A stretch of DNA of 64,000 nucleotides from Serripes groenlandicus (lineage: Eukaryota; Mollusca; Bivalvia; Cardiida; Cardiidae), in the NCBI GenBank assembly GCA_031761405.1, contig JASEVX010000010.1, forward strand, positions 30,185,059 to 30,249,058, written 5' to 3'. This document shows, one piece after another, positions 20,385 through 30,115 of the stretch. A program made the translations under genes and the position numbers. The notes below the pieces were generated by a model that worked only from the letters and a program-made list of their open reading frames with translations, was not told the DNA's origin and ran no database searches. How positions within the stretch are numbered: position 1 is the stretch's first letter; every line of letters starts with the position of its first letter.

Positions 20385-20606
20385 TTAACCCTTTCCCTCA
20401 TACAACAAGTCTGCAGCAGACAACTTTGAACATATTTTGTCAAAAATAGATAATCTCTTTAATTGAATGGATAACTAAAAGTTGAAAACATTGTGGCAAA
20501 AGGAGAAATTGCTTGTTTTGAGCAATTTCTTCTTTTGTCGCTATGTTTTCAAAAAGCTGTCTGCTGCAGAGGCGTCAGAGAGCGTCTATATGAGGGAAAG
20601 GGTTAA
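20385..20606 (-). mobile_element. TTAA-MITE family A, full length, intronic
   Basis: ttaaccctttccctcataca to tatgagggaaagggttaa, 222 bp. It starts 102 bp after the exon donor. MITE scraps flank it at about 20320-20380 and 20607-20650. Confidence 0.9.
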
Positions 20607-20660
20607 AAGGAGCAAATTTTCCTTTTCCTACAATGTTTTCTACTCTTTGTCAATAGTAAT

Positions 20661-20945
20661 TATATCCCAGATACATAGTATGTGGGGGCTATATAGGAGT
20701 CACGCTTGTCAGTTGGTCCGTTGCTCTGTAGACAATTCTTGTGAACATTATTTCTCAGCAACCCTTGGTCAGAATTCCATATAACTTACAAGAATGATTG
20801 ATACCAAGCCTAGTTGTGCATATTGTCGGCGTGTTGCACTGGAATTATTTTTAAATGAGTTATGGCGCCTTGAATTTCTCATACATATGTATATTGTCAG
20901 GCAACAGCTGGGGGTATTCATCACCTTCAGTGATATTTCTAGTTT
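20661..20945 (+). mobile_element. family B element, short form, intronic
   Basis: tatatcccagatacatagta, gggggctatataggagtcac, ttacaagaatgattgatacc, and end tcaccttcagtgatatttct agttt. Close sister of 13806-14100. Confidence 0.75.
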
Positions 20946-21234
20946 GAAGCTTCCTCATGTGACATTAATTTCCTCAGATGTTTTTAAAGCCAAAGCCAAT
21001 AGACATATTATATCTAATAAACAGATAAATGTTTTAGGAAGCAAATACATACTTTATGAAGTACATCACAGATTTATGTGACTGATAAAACAAACAACAT
21101 TGTCCGAATTATACTCATTGAAAATATGATCAATCATTTCCTATGGTGTTTTCAGGTATTTCTTGGACTTTGTACGAGAATGTATATCTCTGAAAGATGG
21201 GAATGATTATATTTTGTTTTTACTTTGTTTCCAG

Positions 21235-21309
21235 GTTCAAGTGTTAGTTCTCATAGTGATGAATATGCAGGTGTAACGATCAATTTTACTACAACAACAA
21301 CATGCAAAG
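21235..21309 (+). CDS. internal exon of the same unidentified protein (exon 2 of 3 found)
   Basis: Acceptor tttgtttttactttgtttccag and donor AAG|GTAGGT at 21310. With the phase-1 base from 20282 the junction codon is GGT, and the exon reads SSVSSHSDEYAGVTINFTTT and ends TTCK plus one base, again phase 1. Serine/threonine-rich, no stop. It contains NFT, an N-glycosylation sequon if the region is extracellular, but topology is unknown. The exon at 59254 accepts phase 1 and would make the junction codon GAT. Other phase-1 symmetric exons could lie in the long intron or in the assembly gap. Confidence 0.65.
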
Positions 21310-21529
21310 GTAGGTAACTCCGAAGGATAGATTGGGGATTTATTTTGTCACAGTTATCTCTCTTTACTTTCCTTTTTTTTTTCTCATTGGATATTTTTTT
21401 AAAATCACTGTATGTTTTTTTTCATCACGATATACGTTTATCATCAAACTGTATTTAAAGAAGTAGTGAATCATACGGACATACTATTATGGGTGATGAA
21501 ATATGATGCAAGATCTGTTAAATTTGGAA

Positions 21530-21960
21530 ATGTTAAAACTTTCTCACATGAAGACGTATTTTGATGTATCTGAAAAAGACCAATTTCTATAAATGAAAAA
21601 AAAAATACATTCTGAGTACTCTTTTAACCCTTTCCCTCATACGGCAATTCTGCAGCAGACGACTTTGAACGTATTTTGACAAAACATAGAAAATCTCCAT
21701 AATTGAATGGATAACCTATGACAAAAAGTGGAAAACATTGTGGCAAAAGGAGAAATTGCACGTTTTGTGCAATTTCTTCTTTTGTCACTATGTTTTCAAA
21801 AAGCCGTCTGCTGCAGAGGCGTCAGAAAACGTCTATATGAGGGAAAGGGTTAAGCCATTGTGGCATAAGGAAAAAAATCTTATTATGAACAATTTATCTT
21901 TTGCCACAATGATTTCAAATGCTGATGAGTCAAAATGCATCTTTTTGTTTGAAAGTGGTA
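21530..21960 (-). mobile_element. TTAA-MITE family A, eroded host of the copy at 21624
   Basis: Left remnant aaaactttctcacatgaaga, gaccaatttctataaatg. Right remnant gccattgtggcataagg, caatttatcttttgccacaa, gtttgaaagtggtaatt. A complete younger copy sits between at TTAA. Confidence 0.55.
21624..21853 (-). mobile_element. TTAA-MITE family A, full length, nested
   Basis: ttaaccctttccctcatacg to tatgagggaaagggttaa, palindrome GCACGTTTTGTGC, 230 bp. Very close to the copies at 16739, 55856 and 60818. Confidence 0.9.
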
Positions 21961-22009
21961 ATTCTTAGCCTTTGAATACGGAATGTACCAGAACTCTTCT
22001 TTATGAGGG

Positions 22010-22190
22010 TATGTCAAATCCGCACATCCTTATGAAAAAAACCTCAAACCCAATGTTGTGGGTACTGAAAATAATCGTCTCACTGAGACGATTCTTTTGT
22101 GTGTCACACCACATAGGGTTTAAACAAGTATTAAAGAAATATTGTTGGGAAAAGGCCAATTTACTTCTCCTTATCTTGTCCTATGTGTAG
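22010..22190. mobile_element. family C foldback element
   Basis: Hairpin 22044-22123: ctcaaacccaatgttgtggg and tactgaaaataatcgtctca pair with tgagacgattcttttgtgtg and caccacatagggttt. Right flank aaatattgttgggaaaaggc. Confidence 0.65.
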
Positions 22191-22426
22191 AAAAATTCTG
22201 AAGAAAAAATATAATGCCGACACATGCAAGGCTGATTTTAAAAAAAATCTGATGCTGAATATCAAACATTGGTTTTTTAGACCAATATTGTTTAGCCGAC
22301 TTGTCTGTCGAATCATTGCTACTTTTAGGGATCAATTATAATTTAATTACAACGTGTTATATAATACATTATAGAAGTATGCTCTTTTTTTGCATGTTCT
22401 TAGTGCATGAGTATACTCATATCTAT

Positions 22427-22788
22427 TCAACCCTATCTTTAATAAACAGGAAATCTGCAGCAGAAGAATTTACAAAACATTTCCTTAAAAACATAGAAAA
22501 AATCTCTATGAATGAAATTGATTTTTTTTTTTTGTAGATTTGAAAACATTGTGACCATTGGAGTAATTGCTTAGCCTGCTCTAGATGCATGAAAATCCAT
22601 CTAGACGACTTTTGATTCCTCTGCAGCAGACAACTTTTGAATTCATTGTGGAATAAAGGAGAAATTGCTTAAAAATAAACAATTTCTCATGTTTCAACAA
22701 TTTCTTTTTCAAAATCTGTATCAAATTTATCCTGCCATGTTGCTGCATGTGGCATGTTTTTCTTGAGATATTTTCAAAGGAGATGACT
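22427..22788. mobile_element. eroded family A fragments
   Basis: ccctatctttaataaacagg, gaaatctgcagcagaagaat, gatttgaaaacattgtgacc, then a second set: ttcctctgcagcagacaact, ggagaaattgcttaaaaata. Probably two old copies joined; no intact TTAA ends. Confidence 0.45.
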
Positions 22789-23010
22789 TAACCCTTTCCC
22801 ACATATAGATACTTTCTGACGCCTTTGCAGCAGATTACTTTTGAAAACATTCTGACAAAAGGAGAAATTGCTCTAAACGAGCAATTTCTTCTTTTGCCAT
22901 AATGTGTTCAACCTTTTTCAGTGATTATATTATTAAACTACATTTTGAGTTATTTTCTGTGTTTTTCAAAGTCGTTTGCTGCAGATTTGTTGTATGTGGG
23001 AAAGGGTTAA
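22789..23010 (+). mobile_element. TTAA-MITE family A, full length
   Basis: ttaaccctttcccacatata to tatgtgggaaagggttaa, palindrome GAAATTGCTCTAAACGAGCAATTTC, 222 bp. Confidence 0.9.
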
Positions 23011-23084
23011 GATATTGTATGGAAAAATATGAGCTGTGCTTTGCATGAGATTACATTATATTGTCAATAGGTCTTCAACTAACA

Positions 23085-23250
23085 GTAAATGCCTTACATT
23101 AGGGACTACATAATCAGAAGTCAAGATAAAGAGGGTTATTCAGCACTTTCCCCACACAATTTCTCTCTTATCCAACTAATACCTATGCTGTGGGTACTCA
23201 AAAGAATCGTCTCACTGAGATGATTCTTTTGAGTACCCGCAACATAGGGT
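23085..23250. mobile_element. family C foldback element, cut at its right by a MITE
   Basis: Flank gactacataatcagaagtca, cacacaatttctctcttatc. Hairpin 23181-23250: acctatgctgtgggtactca pairs with tgagtacccgcaacataggg. The next MITE starts at the TTAA inside gggtttaac. Confidence 0.65.
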
Positions 23251-23435
23251 TTAACCCTTTCGTTCATATAGACACTTTTTGACGTTTCTGCAGCAGACAG
23301 CTTTTTGAAAACATAGTGACAAAAGAAGAAATGGCTCAAAACGAGCAATTTCTCCTTTTGCCACAACGTTTATTTGTTGATAAAATCTGTTCAAAGTCGT
23401 CTGCTGCAGAATTGTCGTATGAGGGAAAGGGTTAA
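23251..23435 (+). mobile_element. TTAA-MITE family A, internal deletion
   Basis: ttaaccctttcgttcatata to tatgagggaaagggttaa. About 45 bp after the hairpin (ttttccacttttagtc...) are missing. It is inserted in family C. Confidence 0.85.
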
Positions 23436-23888
23436 GGGTCAAATGACGATTTGAGAACAAGCAAAACGCTGCTTATCTCGAGCTCTGCAGAATTATTGTG
23501 TCCACGTAACCTTGGCAGGGAGATACATAGCGATCATTTCTAATCGTCTATCTACATGTCAGTCTGTCACAATGTCACCTACTGACAAATTGGCAGTTGA
23601 CATGACATGTGTCTTTCTTTGAACACTCTTGTATTTCTTTCCATTGATATATTGTCTTTTGTTTAATGAGTTTGCTTTATTATTAACAGACTAAACTATT
23701 TTCAAGGTATAGGAGCAAAAACACCCGCCCATATTACAAGCCTAAACCCTATTGTAGTTATTAGTTGCTAGCACCTTATAGACAATTTATAAACCTGACA
23801 GTGAACTTCATGTACAAAGATGTGATATTATTATAATGAGCCCATACAATTTCTGTTAAAGTTGGTGATTTTCTTTCTGGACATACAT

Positions 23889-24138
23889 TGAGGGCTTGGC
23901 GTGAAACGGTTGTAACTAAAGACCTATTTTGAAAACCCTGGTTTAATTAGGGGCAATTTTGACCCCTTTGTAAACAATGCAAATTTAGGTGCCATTGCTC
24001 AGAACGAGCAATGGCACCTAAATTTCCATTGTTTACCAAGAAAAATGATTTAACGCTTTTAAAGACTTTATTGCGAGGTGATTAACCTTGGTAACAAAAT
24101 ACCAATTTTAGTTACAACCGTTTCACGCCAAGCCCTCG
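23889..24138 (+). mobile_element. family D MITE, 250 bp, with 4-bp TSD
   Basis: TIRs GAGGGCTTGGCGTGAAAC and GTTTCACGCCAAGCCCTC, with a further paired stretch ggttgtaact/agttacaacc. TSD ACAT on both sides (23885-23888, 24139-24142). Central palindrome AGGTGCCATTGCTC-AGAAC-GAGCAATGGCACCT (23987-24019). Sister copy at 61451-61700 has TTTT as TSD. A 4-bp TSD excludes piggyBac, hAT and Mariner but fits several superfamilies, so it is left unclassified. Confidence 0.85.
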
Positions 24139-24142
24139 ACAT

Positions 24143-24604
24143 GCCCGTGTGGTTTGGGGCCACTCAATAAGAATGGCAGCCACAGTCTGACCTTGCTTGA
24201 ACCGTACGAGCCTGCTAAATGGGTCTGAATGATTGGAGCCAATGCAACTCTTGAGCTCCATCGGTTGGGGTCGTATTGGTTTCATAATTTATACCTTTTT
24301 ATCTCGATCTAAGAGTTTCAGCTGACCAACAAGTGACATGTAAATTATGAAGAAAAGTGATGTTATTTACTTTGAAAGAACATAAAAGTGAAGTGATAAT
24401 CTATATTGAGACCAGCATTTTCCTTGTTGTTGTGTGTGTTTTTTGTAAGCTGCTATTTGTCAGAAAGTCTATAATCATTTTGATATCTACGGGGAAACTA
24501 TGAAAGCAAGAATTGCGAAATTGTTGATGTAATTAGTTTGTAATCCCGAGTATAATGATATATAACCAAGAAACACAAACTATCCCTTTGCTGTACCATA
24601 TTAT
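24143..24604. other. no gene or repeat recognised
   Basis: Unique-looking AT-rich sequence. Short open stretches occur on both strands, none with paired splice sites. Confidence 0.4.
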
Positions 24605-24998
24605 TTCCTCTTTCACACATACAGATACATCCCAAACAAATGACTTTTGAATATACTGTGGCAAAAATTAACCCTTTCCCTCATATAGACGCTTTCTGAC
24701 GCCTCTGCAGCAGATGGCTTTTTGAAAACATAGTGACTAAAGAAGAAATTGCTCAATTTCTCCTTTTGTCACAATGTTTTCCACTTTTAGTCATGGGTCA
24801 TTCATTCAATTATAGAGATTTTCCATTTTTAAAGTTAAAGGAGAAACTGCTTTTTATGAATAATTTAAGCTTTTCCAGCAATATTTTTGACTATTCAATA
24901 AGAATTATAGTTACATTAATTTTAGAGTATTTTACATAATTGCCTAGATGTTTTCAAAGTCTTTGATACTATATTTGTTGTATGTGGGAAAGGGTTAA
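24605..24998 (+). mobile_element. TTAA-MITE family A, host copy
   Basis: The left remnant (ctttcacacatacagataca to actgtggcaaaaa) and right remnant (aggagaaactgctttttatg to gtgggaaagggttaa) meet across the copy at 24667-24838. Confidence 0.7.
24667..24838 (+). mobile_element. TTAA-MITE family A, nested, right half deleted
   Basis: ttaaccctttccctcatata; the palindrome is shortened to GAAATTGCTCAATTTC (loop lost); right end jumps from ttttccattttt to aaagttaa. TTAA on both sides. Confidence 0.75.
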
Positions 24999-25112
24999 AT
25001 AGTTATGCTTTCCTTTATAATGTACTATCCAAATATACCCTAGAAAAGTGCTTGGTGCATTAATTATGAAATAGTAGAATTTTAAGACAGTGATCAAATA
25101 CCTGAATATCAT

Positions 25113-25347
25113 TTAACCCTTTCCCACATATAGATGCTTTCTGAAGTCTCTGCAGCAGATGGCTTTTTGAAAACATAGTGACAAAAGAAGAAATTGCTCA
25201 AAACGAGCAATTTCTCCTCTTGCCACAATGTTTTTCCAATTTTATAGTCAATTAGGTTATCCATTCAATTATTGAGATTTTCTATTTTTTGACAAAATAT
25301 GTTGAAAGTCGTCTGCTGCAGAATTGTTATATGAGGGAAAGGGATAA
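25113..25347 (+). mobile_element. TTAA-MITE family A, full length
   Basis: ttaaccctttcccacatata to gagggaaagggataa (right TSD decayed to ATAA), palindrome GAAATTGCTCAAAACGAGCAATTTC. Confidence 0.9.
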
Positions 25348-25394
25348 AGTTGTGTCATAATCTTATAATAATTATAAAATAATGGTTTTGTTAT

Positions 25395-25510
25395 AGAATT
25401 GAAAATATTGTACTAAAAGGATGAACTTCTACTTTTTCCACAATGTTTTCTAATATTGTCTGTTGCAAAGTCAACACAAATATAATCCGCATATGGGAAA
25501 GTGTTTCACT
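25395..25510. mobile_element. TTAA-MITE family A, eroded right half
   Basis: gaattgaaaatattgtacta, ttttccacaatgttttctaa, and end gcatatgggaaagtgtttc. A similar terminal scrap (tgggaaagagttccc) lies at about 25575. Confidence 0.45.
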
Positions 25511-25676
25511 GGCATAAGTTAATATTGTCCGCTGCAAATTAAAAGTCATCCAAAATATAGTCTGTATATTCGGTTGGGAAAGAGTTCCCTGGCATAAGTC
25601 CATCTTGTTCTTTATATGGAAATTTGAATAATGGCAGATTTATAGTGCCGGTTCTATATATGTCTTATTAATGGTC

Positions 25677-25907
25677 TTAACCATTTCCCTCATATAGATG
25701 CTTTCTGACGCTTCTGCAGCAGAAGGCTTTTTGAAAACATAGTGACAAATGAAGAAATTGCACAAAACGTGCAATTTCTCCTTTTGACACAATGTTTTCC
25801 ACTTTTTGTCATAGGTTATCCATTCAATTATGGAGATTTTTCTATGTTTTGACAAAATATGTTCAAAGTCGTCTGCTGCAGAATTGTCGTATGAGGGAAA
25901 GGGTTAA
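25677..25907 (+). mobile_element. TTAA-MITE family A, full length
   Basis: ttaaccatttccctcatata to tatgagggaaagggttaa, palindrome GCACAAAACGTGC, 231 bp. Confidence 0.9.
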
Positions 25908-26028
25908 TTTATATGTTTTTAAGTCTAGAGGCCACATTGAAAATAAACTATCTTTTGACTCAGTTTAAAAAAAGGTCTCTCAAGGTTTTTGTTATTTATT
26001 ATGCAACCAAAACCATTTCCTGTATACA

Positions 26029-26188
26029 TACAAAAACACTGCAGTAGGCTTCTTTCAGAGCATCTAGGCTTAATTATGGAAATTCTCTGTTAATAAAGCA
26101 TAATAATTGTATAAAGTTTAAAGCATTGTGGCAAAATTTGACTTCTGCAGATGCTACACAATGCCTCAACATTGTGGGAAAGGGTTAA
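26029..26188 (-). mobile_element. TTAA-MITE family A, eroded
   Basis: acaaaaacactgcagtaggc, gagcatctaggcttaattat, cattgtggcaaaatttg, and end attgtgggaaagggttaa. Confidence 0.55.
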
Positions 26189-26237
26189 AAAGCAAATTAG
26201 ATAATTGATAAATTTAAAAAAGTTACCTAACCATGCT

Positions 26238-26444
26238 TTAACCCTTTCCCATAAACAAGAAATTAGCATCAGATGAGTTCGAAAACATCAAGCAATTCTA
26301 TAAACTATGCAAAATCTCTATAAATTATAAGGTATAACTATCAAATGAAGAAATTGCTCCTTTCTACTTGTGTCACATTGTTTTCGATACTGTTGTCTGC
26401 TGCATTATAGCATCAGAAAACATCTGTATATGGGAAAGGGATAA
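26238..26444 (-). mobile_element. TTAA-MITE family A, diverged
   Basis: ttaaccctttcccataaaca to tatatgggaaagggataa. The central palindrome is mostly deleted. Confidence 0.75.
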
Positions 26445-26467
26445 CTGAAGTTGATAATTAAAGTTAA

Positions 26468-26859
26468 TTAACCCTTTCCCACATACAACAAATCTGAAGC
26501 AGACGACTTTGAACAATTTTACACACAAAAATAGAAAATCTCTATAAATAATGGTATAATTATTGAAATTAGTTGAAAACTTTGTGGCAAAAGGAGAAAT
26601 TGCTTGTTTTGAGCAATTTCTCTTTTTGTCACAATGTTTTCAAAAGTTGCCTGCTGCAGAGACGTCAGAAAGCGACTTGCAACTTTTGAAAACATTTTGA
26701 CAAGAGGGGAAATTGTAAATAATGAGCAATTTCTTCATTTTCGCAATGTTTTCAACTGGACCTAATAATTTGGCTTTTATTTGAAGAGATTTCCATATTT
26801 TTGCATTGATGTTTTCAGAGTCATCCTCTGCAGATTTAGTGTATGTGGGAAAGGGTTAA
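26468..26859. mobile_element. two TTAA-MITE family A copies fused back to back
   Basis: A left copy runs from ttaaccctttcccacataca through its hairpin (GCTTGTTTTGAGC) to gacgtcagaaagcga and loses its right end. At about 26680 it is followed by cttgcaacttttgaaaacat, the inner part of a + oriented copy, ending gtgggaaagggttaa. The 392-bp unit has TTAA at its outer ends only. Confidence 0.7.
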
Positions 26860-26957
26860 TTCTAAATTGATATGTCTATATATGTGATGAAATTAGAAGT
26901 TATGGTAGGTGTTTAAAAGCAATAAGCAGGATTTAGCCGCTATATCGATCCAGATAA

Positions 26958-27075
26958 TGATAGCGATTACGCCTCTACAACAGAAAGCTTTTGAAAATAT
27001 TGTGTCTAAAAATTAAATTGCTCAAGAGGATCGTGTAATTTCTGCTTTTTCGGCAACGTTTTCAACTCTTTTTTA
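26958..27075 (+). mobile_element. TTAA-MITE family A, eroded fragment
   Basis: tacgcctctacaacagaaag, cttttgaaaatattgtgtct, ttctgctttttcggcaacgt. Confidence 0.4.
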
Positions 27076-27213
27076 AAAATATTGATACAAAAATATGTTT
27101 TCAGTTTCGATCTATCTTCATCAGACAAAATACATTGATTCTTTCAGTCAACCACTTTGTTAGAATTTGCATTTTGAAGAAAAAGTAATGCTTTAATGTC
27201 GCCCTCAGGTTAG

Positions 27214-27448
27214 TTAACCCTTTCCCTCATATTGACGCTTTCTGACGCCTCTGCAGCAGACGGATTTTTGAAAACATACGGTAGTGACAAAAGAAGAAAT
27301 TGCTCAAAACAAGCAATTTCTCCTTTTGCCACAATGTTTTTCACATTTATTCATAGCTCATCCATTCAATTATAGAGATTTTCCATTGTTTGACAAAATA
27401 TGTTCAACGTCGTCTGCTGCAGAATTGTCGTATGAGGGAAAGGGTTAA
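27214..27448 (+). mobile_element. TTAA-MITE family A, full length
   Basis: ttaaccctttccctcatatt to tatgagggaaagggttaa. The right TTAA is shared with the next copy. Confidence 0.9.
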
Positions 27449-27685
27449 CCCACACTACAACAAATCTCCAGTAGACGACTTTGAAAAAATCCAGGCCAAA
27501 ATATGCAATTTAATCTCAATAATGAAAGTATAATGATTGAAAAAATTTGTAAACAGTGTGACGAATGGAGAAAGCGCTTGGTATGAGCAATTTCGGATTT
27601 AGTCACAATGTTTTTACAAAAGTCGTCTGCTGCAGATGCGTTTTATAAAGAATGTGTCAGGTGAGTTATAACTTATAAGGGTTAA
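27445..27685 (-). mobile_element. TTAA-MITE family A, diverged, abutting the previous copy
   Basis: ttaacccacactacaacaaa to taacttataagggttaa, with GTCTGCTGCAGATGCG at the right subterminal block. Confidence 0.7.
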
Positions 27686-27789
27686 TGAAAACCTATTGTC
27701 AGCAAATATTTATACAAGAAGTAGTTATGTTGCTGGCTGACACTTATAAGTCCCCTTCAGGCTTCACCTGAGACTTTAAACATAGATGT

Positions 27790-28360
27790 ATAATCAGAGG
27801 ACAAGATAAGAGGGAGTGAACATGTCTTTTTCCCACAATATCTCTCTTATTACTAAACCAAACCCTATGTTGTGGGTACTCAACAGCATTTATATCCAAT
27901 CACCCTCACAGTTCACATACTCATGCGTCCTGGGTGAATCAACCGAACTATGCGATAGGACTGAAAACAGTGTGGTAAGAGTAGCCATTGCCCATCGTGC
28001 TTTCAATGGTCGTTTTGATTGCGTTGTTGGGTTTTATAGGCCGTTTACAACAGCATTTATGTTAAATACCCCTCACTGCTCACACACACATGCTTCCTGG
28101 GTGAATCAACCCATCTACGCGATAGGACTGAAAACAGTGTGGTATAAGGAACCATTGCTCATCATGTTTTCAAAGGTAGTTTTGAGTGCACTGTACGGAG
28201 TTTCAGGCCGTTTTCAACAGCATTTATGTCCAATCACCCCCACAGTTCACATACTTAATGCATCTTGGGCGAATCAAGCCAACTATGCAATAGGACTGAT
28301 TTTTTTGAGTACCCACAACATGGGGTTTGAGTTTGACAAATAAGGATTTTAGAACAATAT
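27790..28360. mobile_element. family C element carrying a 168-bp triplicate
   Basis: Left part aggacaagataagagggagt, ccaaaccctatgttgtgggt. Right part gagtacccacaacatggggt. Between the hairpin arms sit three units containing cagcatttatgtccaatcac, cctgggtgaatcaacc and gcgataggactgaaaacagt, starting near 27880, 28048 and 28215. The 168-bp period is a multiple of three, which keeps a 175-codon frame open (27816-28343). I do not consider it a gene. Second copy at 34064-34634. Confidence 0.65.
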
Positions 28361-28431
28361 TGCCATGAATGCCCCTAATATCTAGAGCTCTGTGTAATTA
28401 TTGGAGCTCATTATGGTGGGATTAACCCTTT

Positions 28432-28590
28432 CCCTCATACGACAATTCAGCAGCAGACGACTTTGAACGTATTTTGTCAGATGGATAACCTATGACTAAA
28501 AGTGGAAAACATTGTGACAAAAGGAGAAATTGCACGTTCTGTGCAATTTCTTCTTTTGTCACTATGTTTTCAAAACGCCGTCTGCTTTAA
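28432..28590 (-). mobile_element. TTAA-MITE family A, right end missing
   Basis: ttaaccctttccctcatacg, cagcagcagacgactttg, hairpin GCACGTTCTGTGC, then stops at cgccgtctgct where the next copy begins. Second copy 34706-34864. Confidence 0.8.
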
Positions 28591-28815
28591 CCCTTTCCCT
28601 CATACGACAATTCAGCAGCAGACGACTTTGAACGTATGTTGTCAAAAAATGGAAAATCTCTATAACTGAATGGATAACCTATGACAAAAAGTGGAAAACA
28701 TTGTGGCAAAAGGAGAAATTGCACGTTTTGTGCAATTTCTTCTTTTGTCACTATGTTTTCAAAAAGCCGTCTGCTGCAGATGCGTTAGAATGCGTCTGCA
28801 GGTGGGAAGGGGTTA
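28587..28815 (-). mobile_element. TTAA-MITE family A, full length
   Basis: ttaaccctttccctcatacg to caggtgggaaggggttaa, palindrome GCACGTTTTGTGC. Second copy 34861-35089. Confidence 0.9.
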
Positions 28816-28817
28816 AG

Positions 28818-28896
28818 CATAGCGACAAGACTTGACACGGGTGTCAGGGTAAATGGACCAATAGAGCTGTTCACCTAAGCTACCCAGGAAATGGCG
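28818..28896 (+). mobile_element. type 3 SINE, middle fragment
   Basis: gtgtcagggtaaatggacca and ctacccaggaaatgg match the body of the SINE at 45296-45575. The head and tail are missing; a MITE follows. Second copy 35092-35170. Confidence 0.55.
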
Positions 28897-28900
28897 CATT

Positions 28901-29117
28901 TTAATACAACAGTTCTGTAGCAGACTTTGAAAACATATTGACAAAAACGTGAAAAACCTCCTTAAATGAGTTTAATTATAAAAAATTTAGAGTTGAAAAC
29001 ATTGTGGCATAAGGGGAAATTGCTCATTTTGAGTAATTTCTTCCTTTGTCGCCATGTTTTCAAATAGCTGTCTGCTGCAGAGGCATCAGAAAACATCTAT
29101 AGGTGGGAAAGGGTTGA
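28901..29117 (-). mobile_element. TTAA-MITE family A, diverged
   Basis: ttaatacaacagttctgtag to taggtgggaaagggttga, with hairpin GCTCATTTTGAGT. Second copy 35175-35391. Confidence 0.75.
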
Positions 29118-29264
29118 TTGTTTTAGCATGCAGATAGACTGTGATTTGGACATTCATGTTCTTCTAAGCTTTAGGCATGTGTATTATAATACTTTATTAA
29201 GATTTCACAAACCTTATAAAGATTGCGCTAGCTTAATTGCAAGGTTGCAATTGGAACAATAGCA

Positions 29265-29359
29265 ATCTTCCATTTATAGAGATTATTCACATTTTATTTA
29301 GGACCTAGGGATTTTCGAAGTGATCAACTTCAGATTTGTTGTATGTAGGTAAGGGTTAA
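29265..29359 (+). mobile_element. TTAA-MITE family A, right fragment
   Basis: ttccatttatagagattatt to gtatgtaggtaagggttaa. Second copy ends at 35633. Confidence 0.65.
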
Positions 29360-29439
29360 TGCACCAGGACTGTACTGTCCAATGATAACTTAAATTATCA
29401 ACCTTTCATTTTGGCCATCAGGGTTACTTAAATGCTTCA

Positions 29440-29655
29440 TCTTTTGCCACATACAACATATTTGCAGCCGATATAACTTTGAAAATATCTACGCAAAAAT
29501 GTAAATAAATGCTATAAATGATTTAAGAACAATTATTGAAACAAGTTGAAAACATTATGGCAAAGGGAGAAGTTACTCAAACTTTTGCCATACAATTTTC
29601 AAAAGTTGTCAGCTGCAGCCGGATCAGAAAGCATCTGTATTTAAAAAAGGGTTAG
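29440..29655 (-). mobile_element. TTAA-MITE family A, diverged
   Basis: cttttgccacatacaacata, tttgcagccgatataacttt, gttgaaaacattatggcaaa, and end aaaaaagggttag. Second copy about 35714-35929. Confidence 0.65.
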
Positions 29656-29787
29656 GTTTGGTGTTAATGTTTTGCATTTAAGTATGCATCAAGCCCTCAG
29701 CCGGCCACCATTTTAACTCTTGTTAATACAATCCTCTCTGTTCTGAAATTCTTATGTATACAATTAAACAAATGACAATTGAAAGCT

Positions 29788-30017
29788 TTAACCCATTACT
29801 TCACACAGACGACATTTGGCACCTGCTGTTGCAGACGACTTTTGAAAACATTGCAATAAAAGGTGAAATTGCTCAAAATGAGCAATTTCACCTTTTATTG
29901 CAATATTTTCAACTCTTTATCAATATATTTTTTTCAGTTTTCTAGATTGGTGAAATTGTTTGTTTGATGATTGTAAAGCAGACGACTTTTGCAAAACCCA
30001 TGTGAAGTAATGGGTTA
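29788..30017. mobile_element. TTAA-MITE, distinct subfamily with perfect 18-bp TIRs
   Basis: TTAACCCATTACTTCACA at the left and its exact reverse complement TGTGAAGTAATGGGTTAA at the right, with a GCAGACGAC block in both halves. The palindrome has perfect 26-bp arms (29850-29875, 29879-29904) around AAA. The arms read ATTGCAATAAAAGGTGAAAT, so several base pairs differ from family A on both sides at once. Second copy 36062-36291. Confidence 0.85.
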
Positions 30018-30115
30018 AATTCAAGATAATAAAGTAACATCATAGTGAAAAAAGCAAAATAGCATAATACGGATCATACATGTAATTTGCCTTTTCCATA
30101 ATGATTGTAAGGACA

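Noticed and set aside
20482..20784. Recurrent short peptide of the form WQKEKLLVLSNFFFCHYVFK found at many places (for example 21738, 30226, 33555, 39857, 51137)
   Set aside because: It is the translation of the family A palindrome (gtggcaaaaggagaaattgc and onward) and appears wherever a minus-oriented copy occurs. Frame and length follow the repeat, not selection.
27816..28343. 175-codon frame, identical at 34090-34617
   Set aside because: It covers three 168-bp tandem units inside a family C element; the period is a multiple of three so a chance open unit stays open. The second occurrence is part of the 6-kb duplication.
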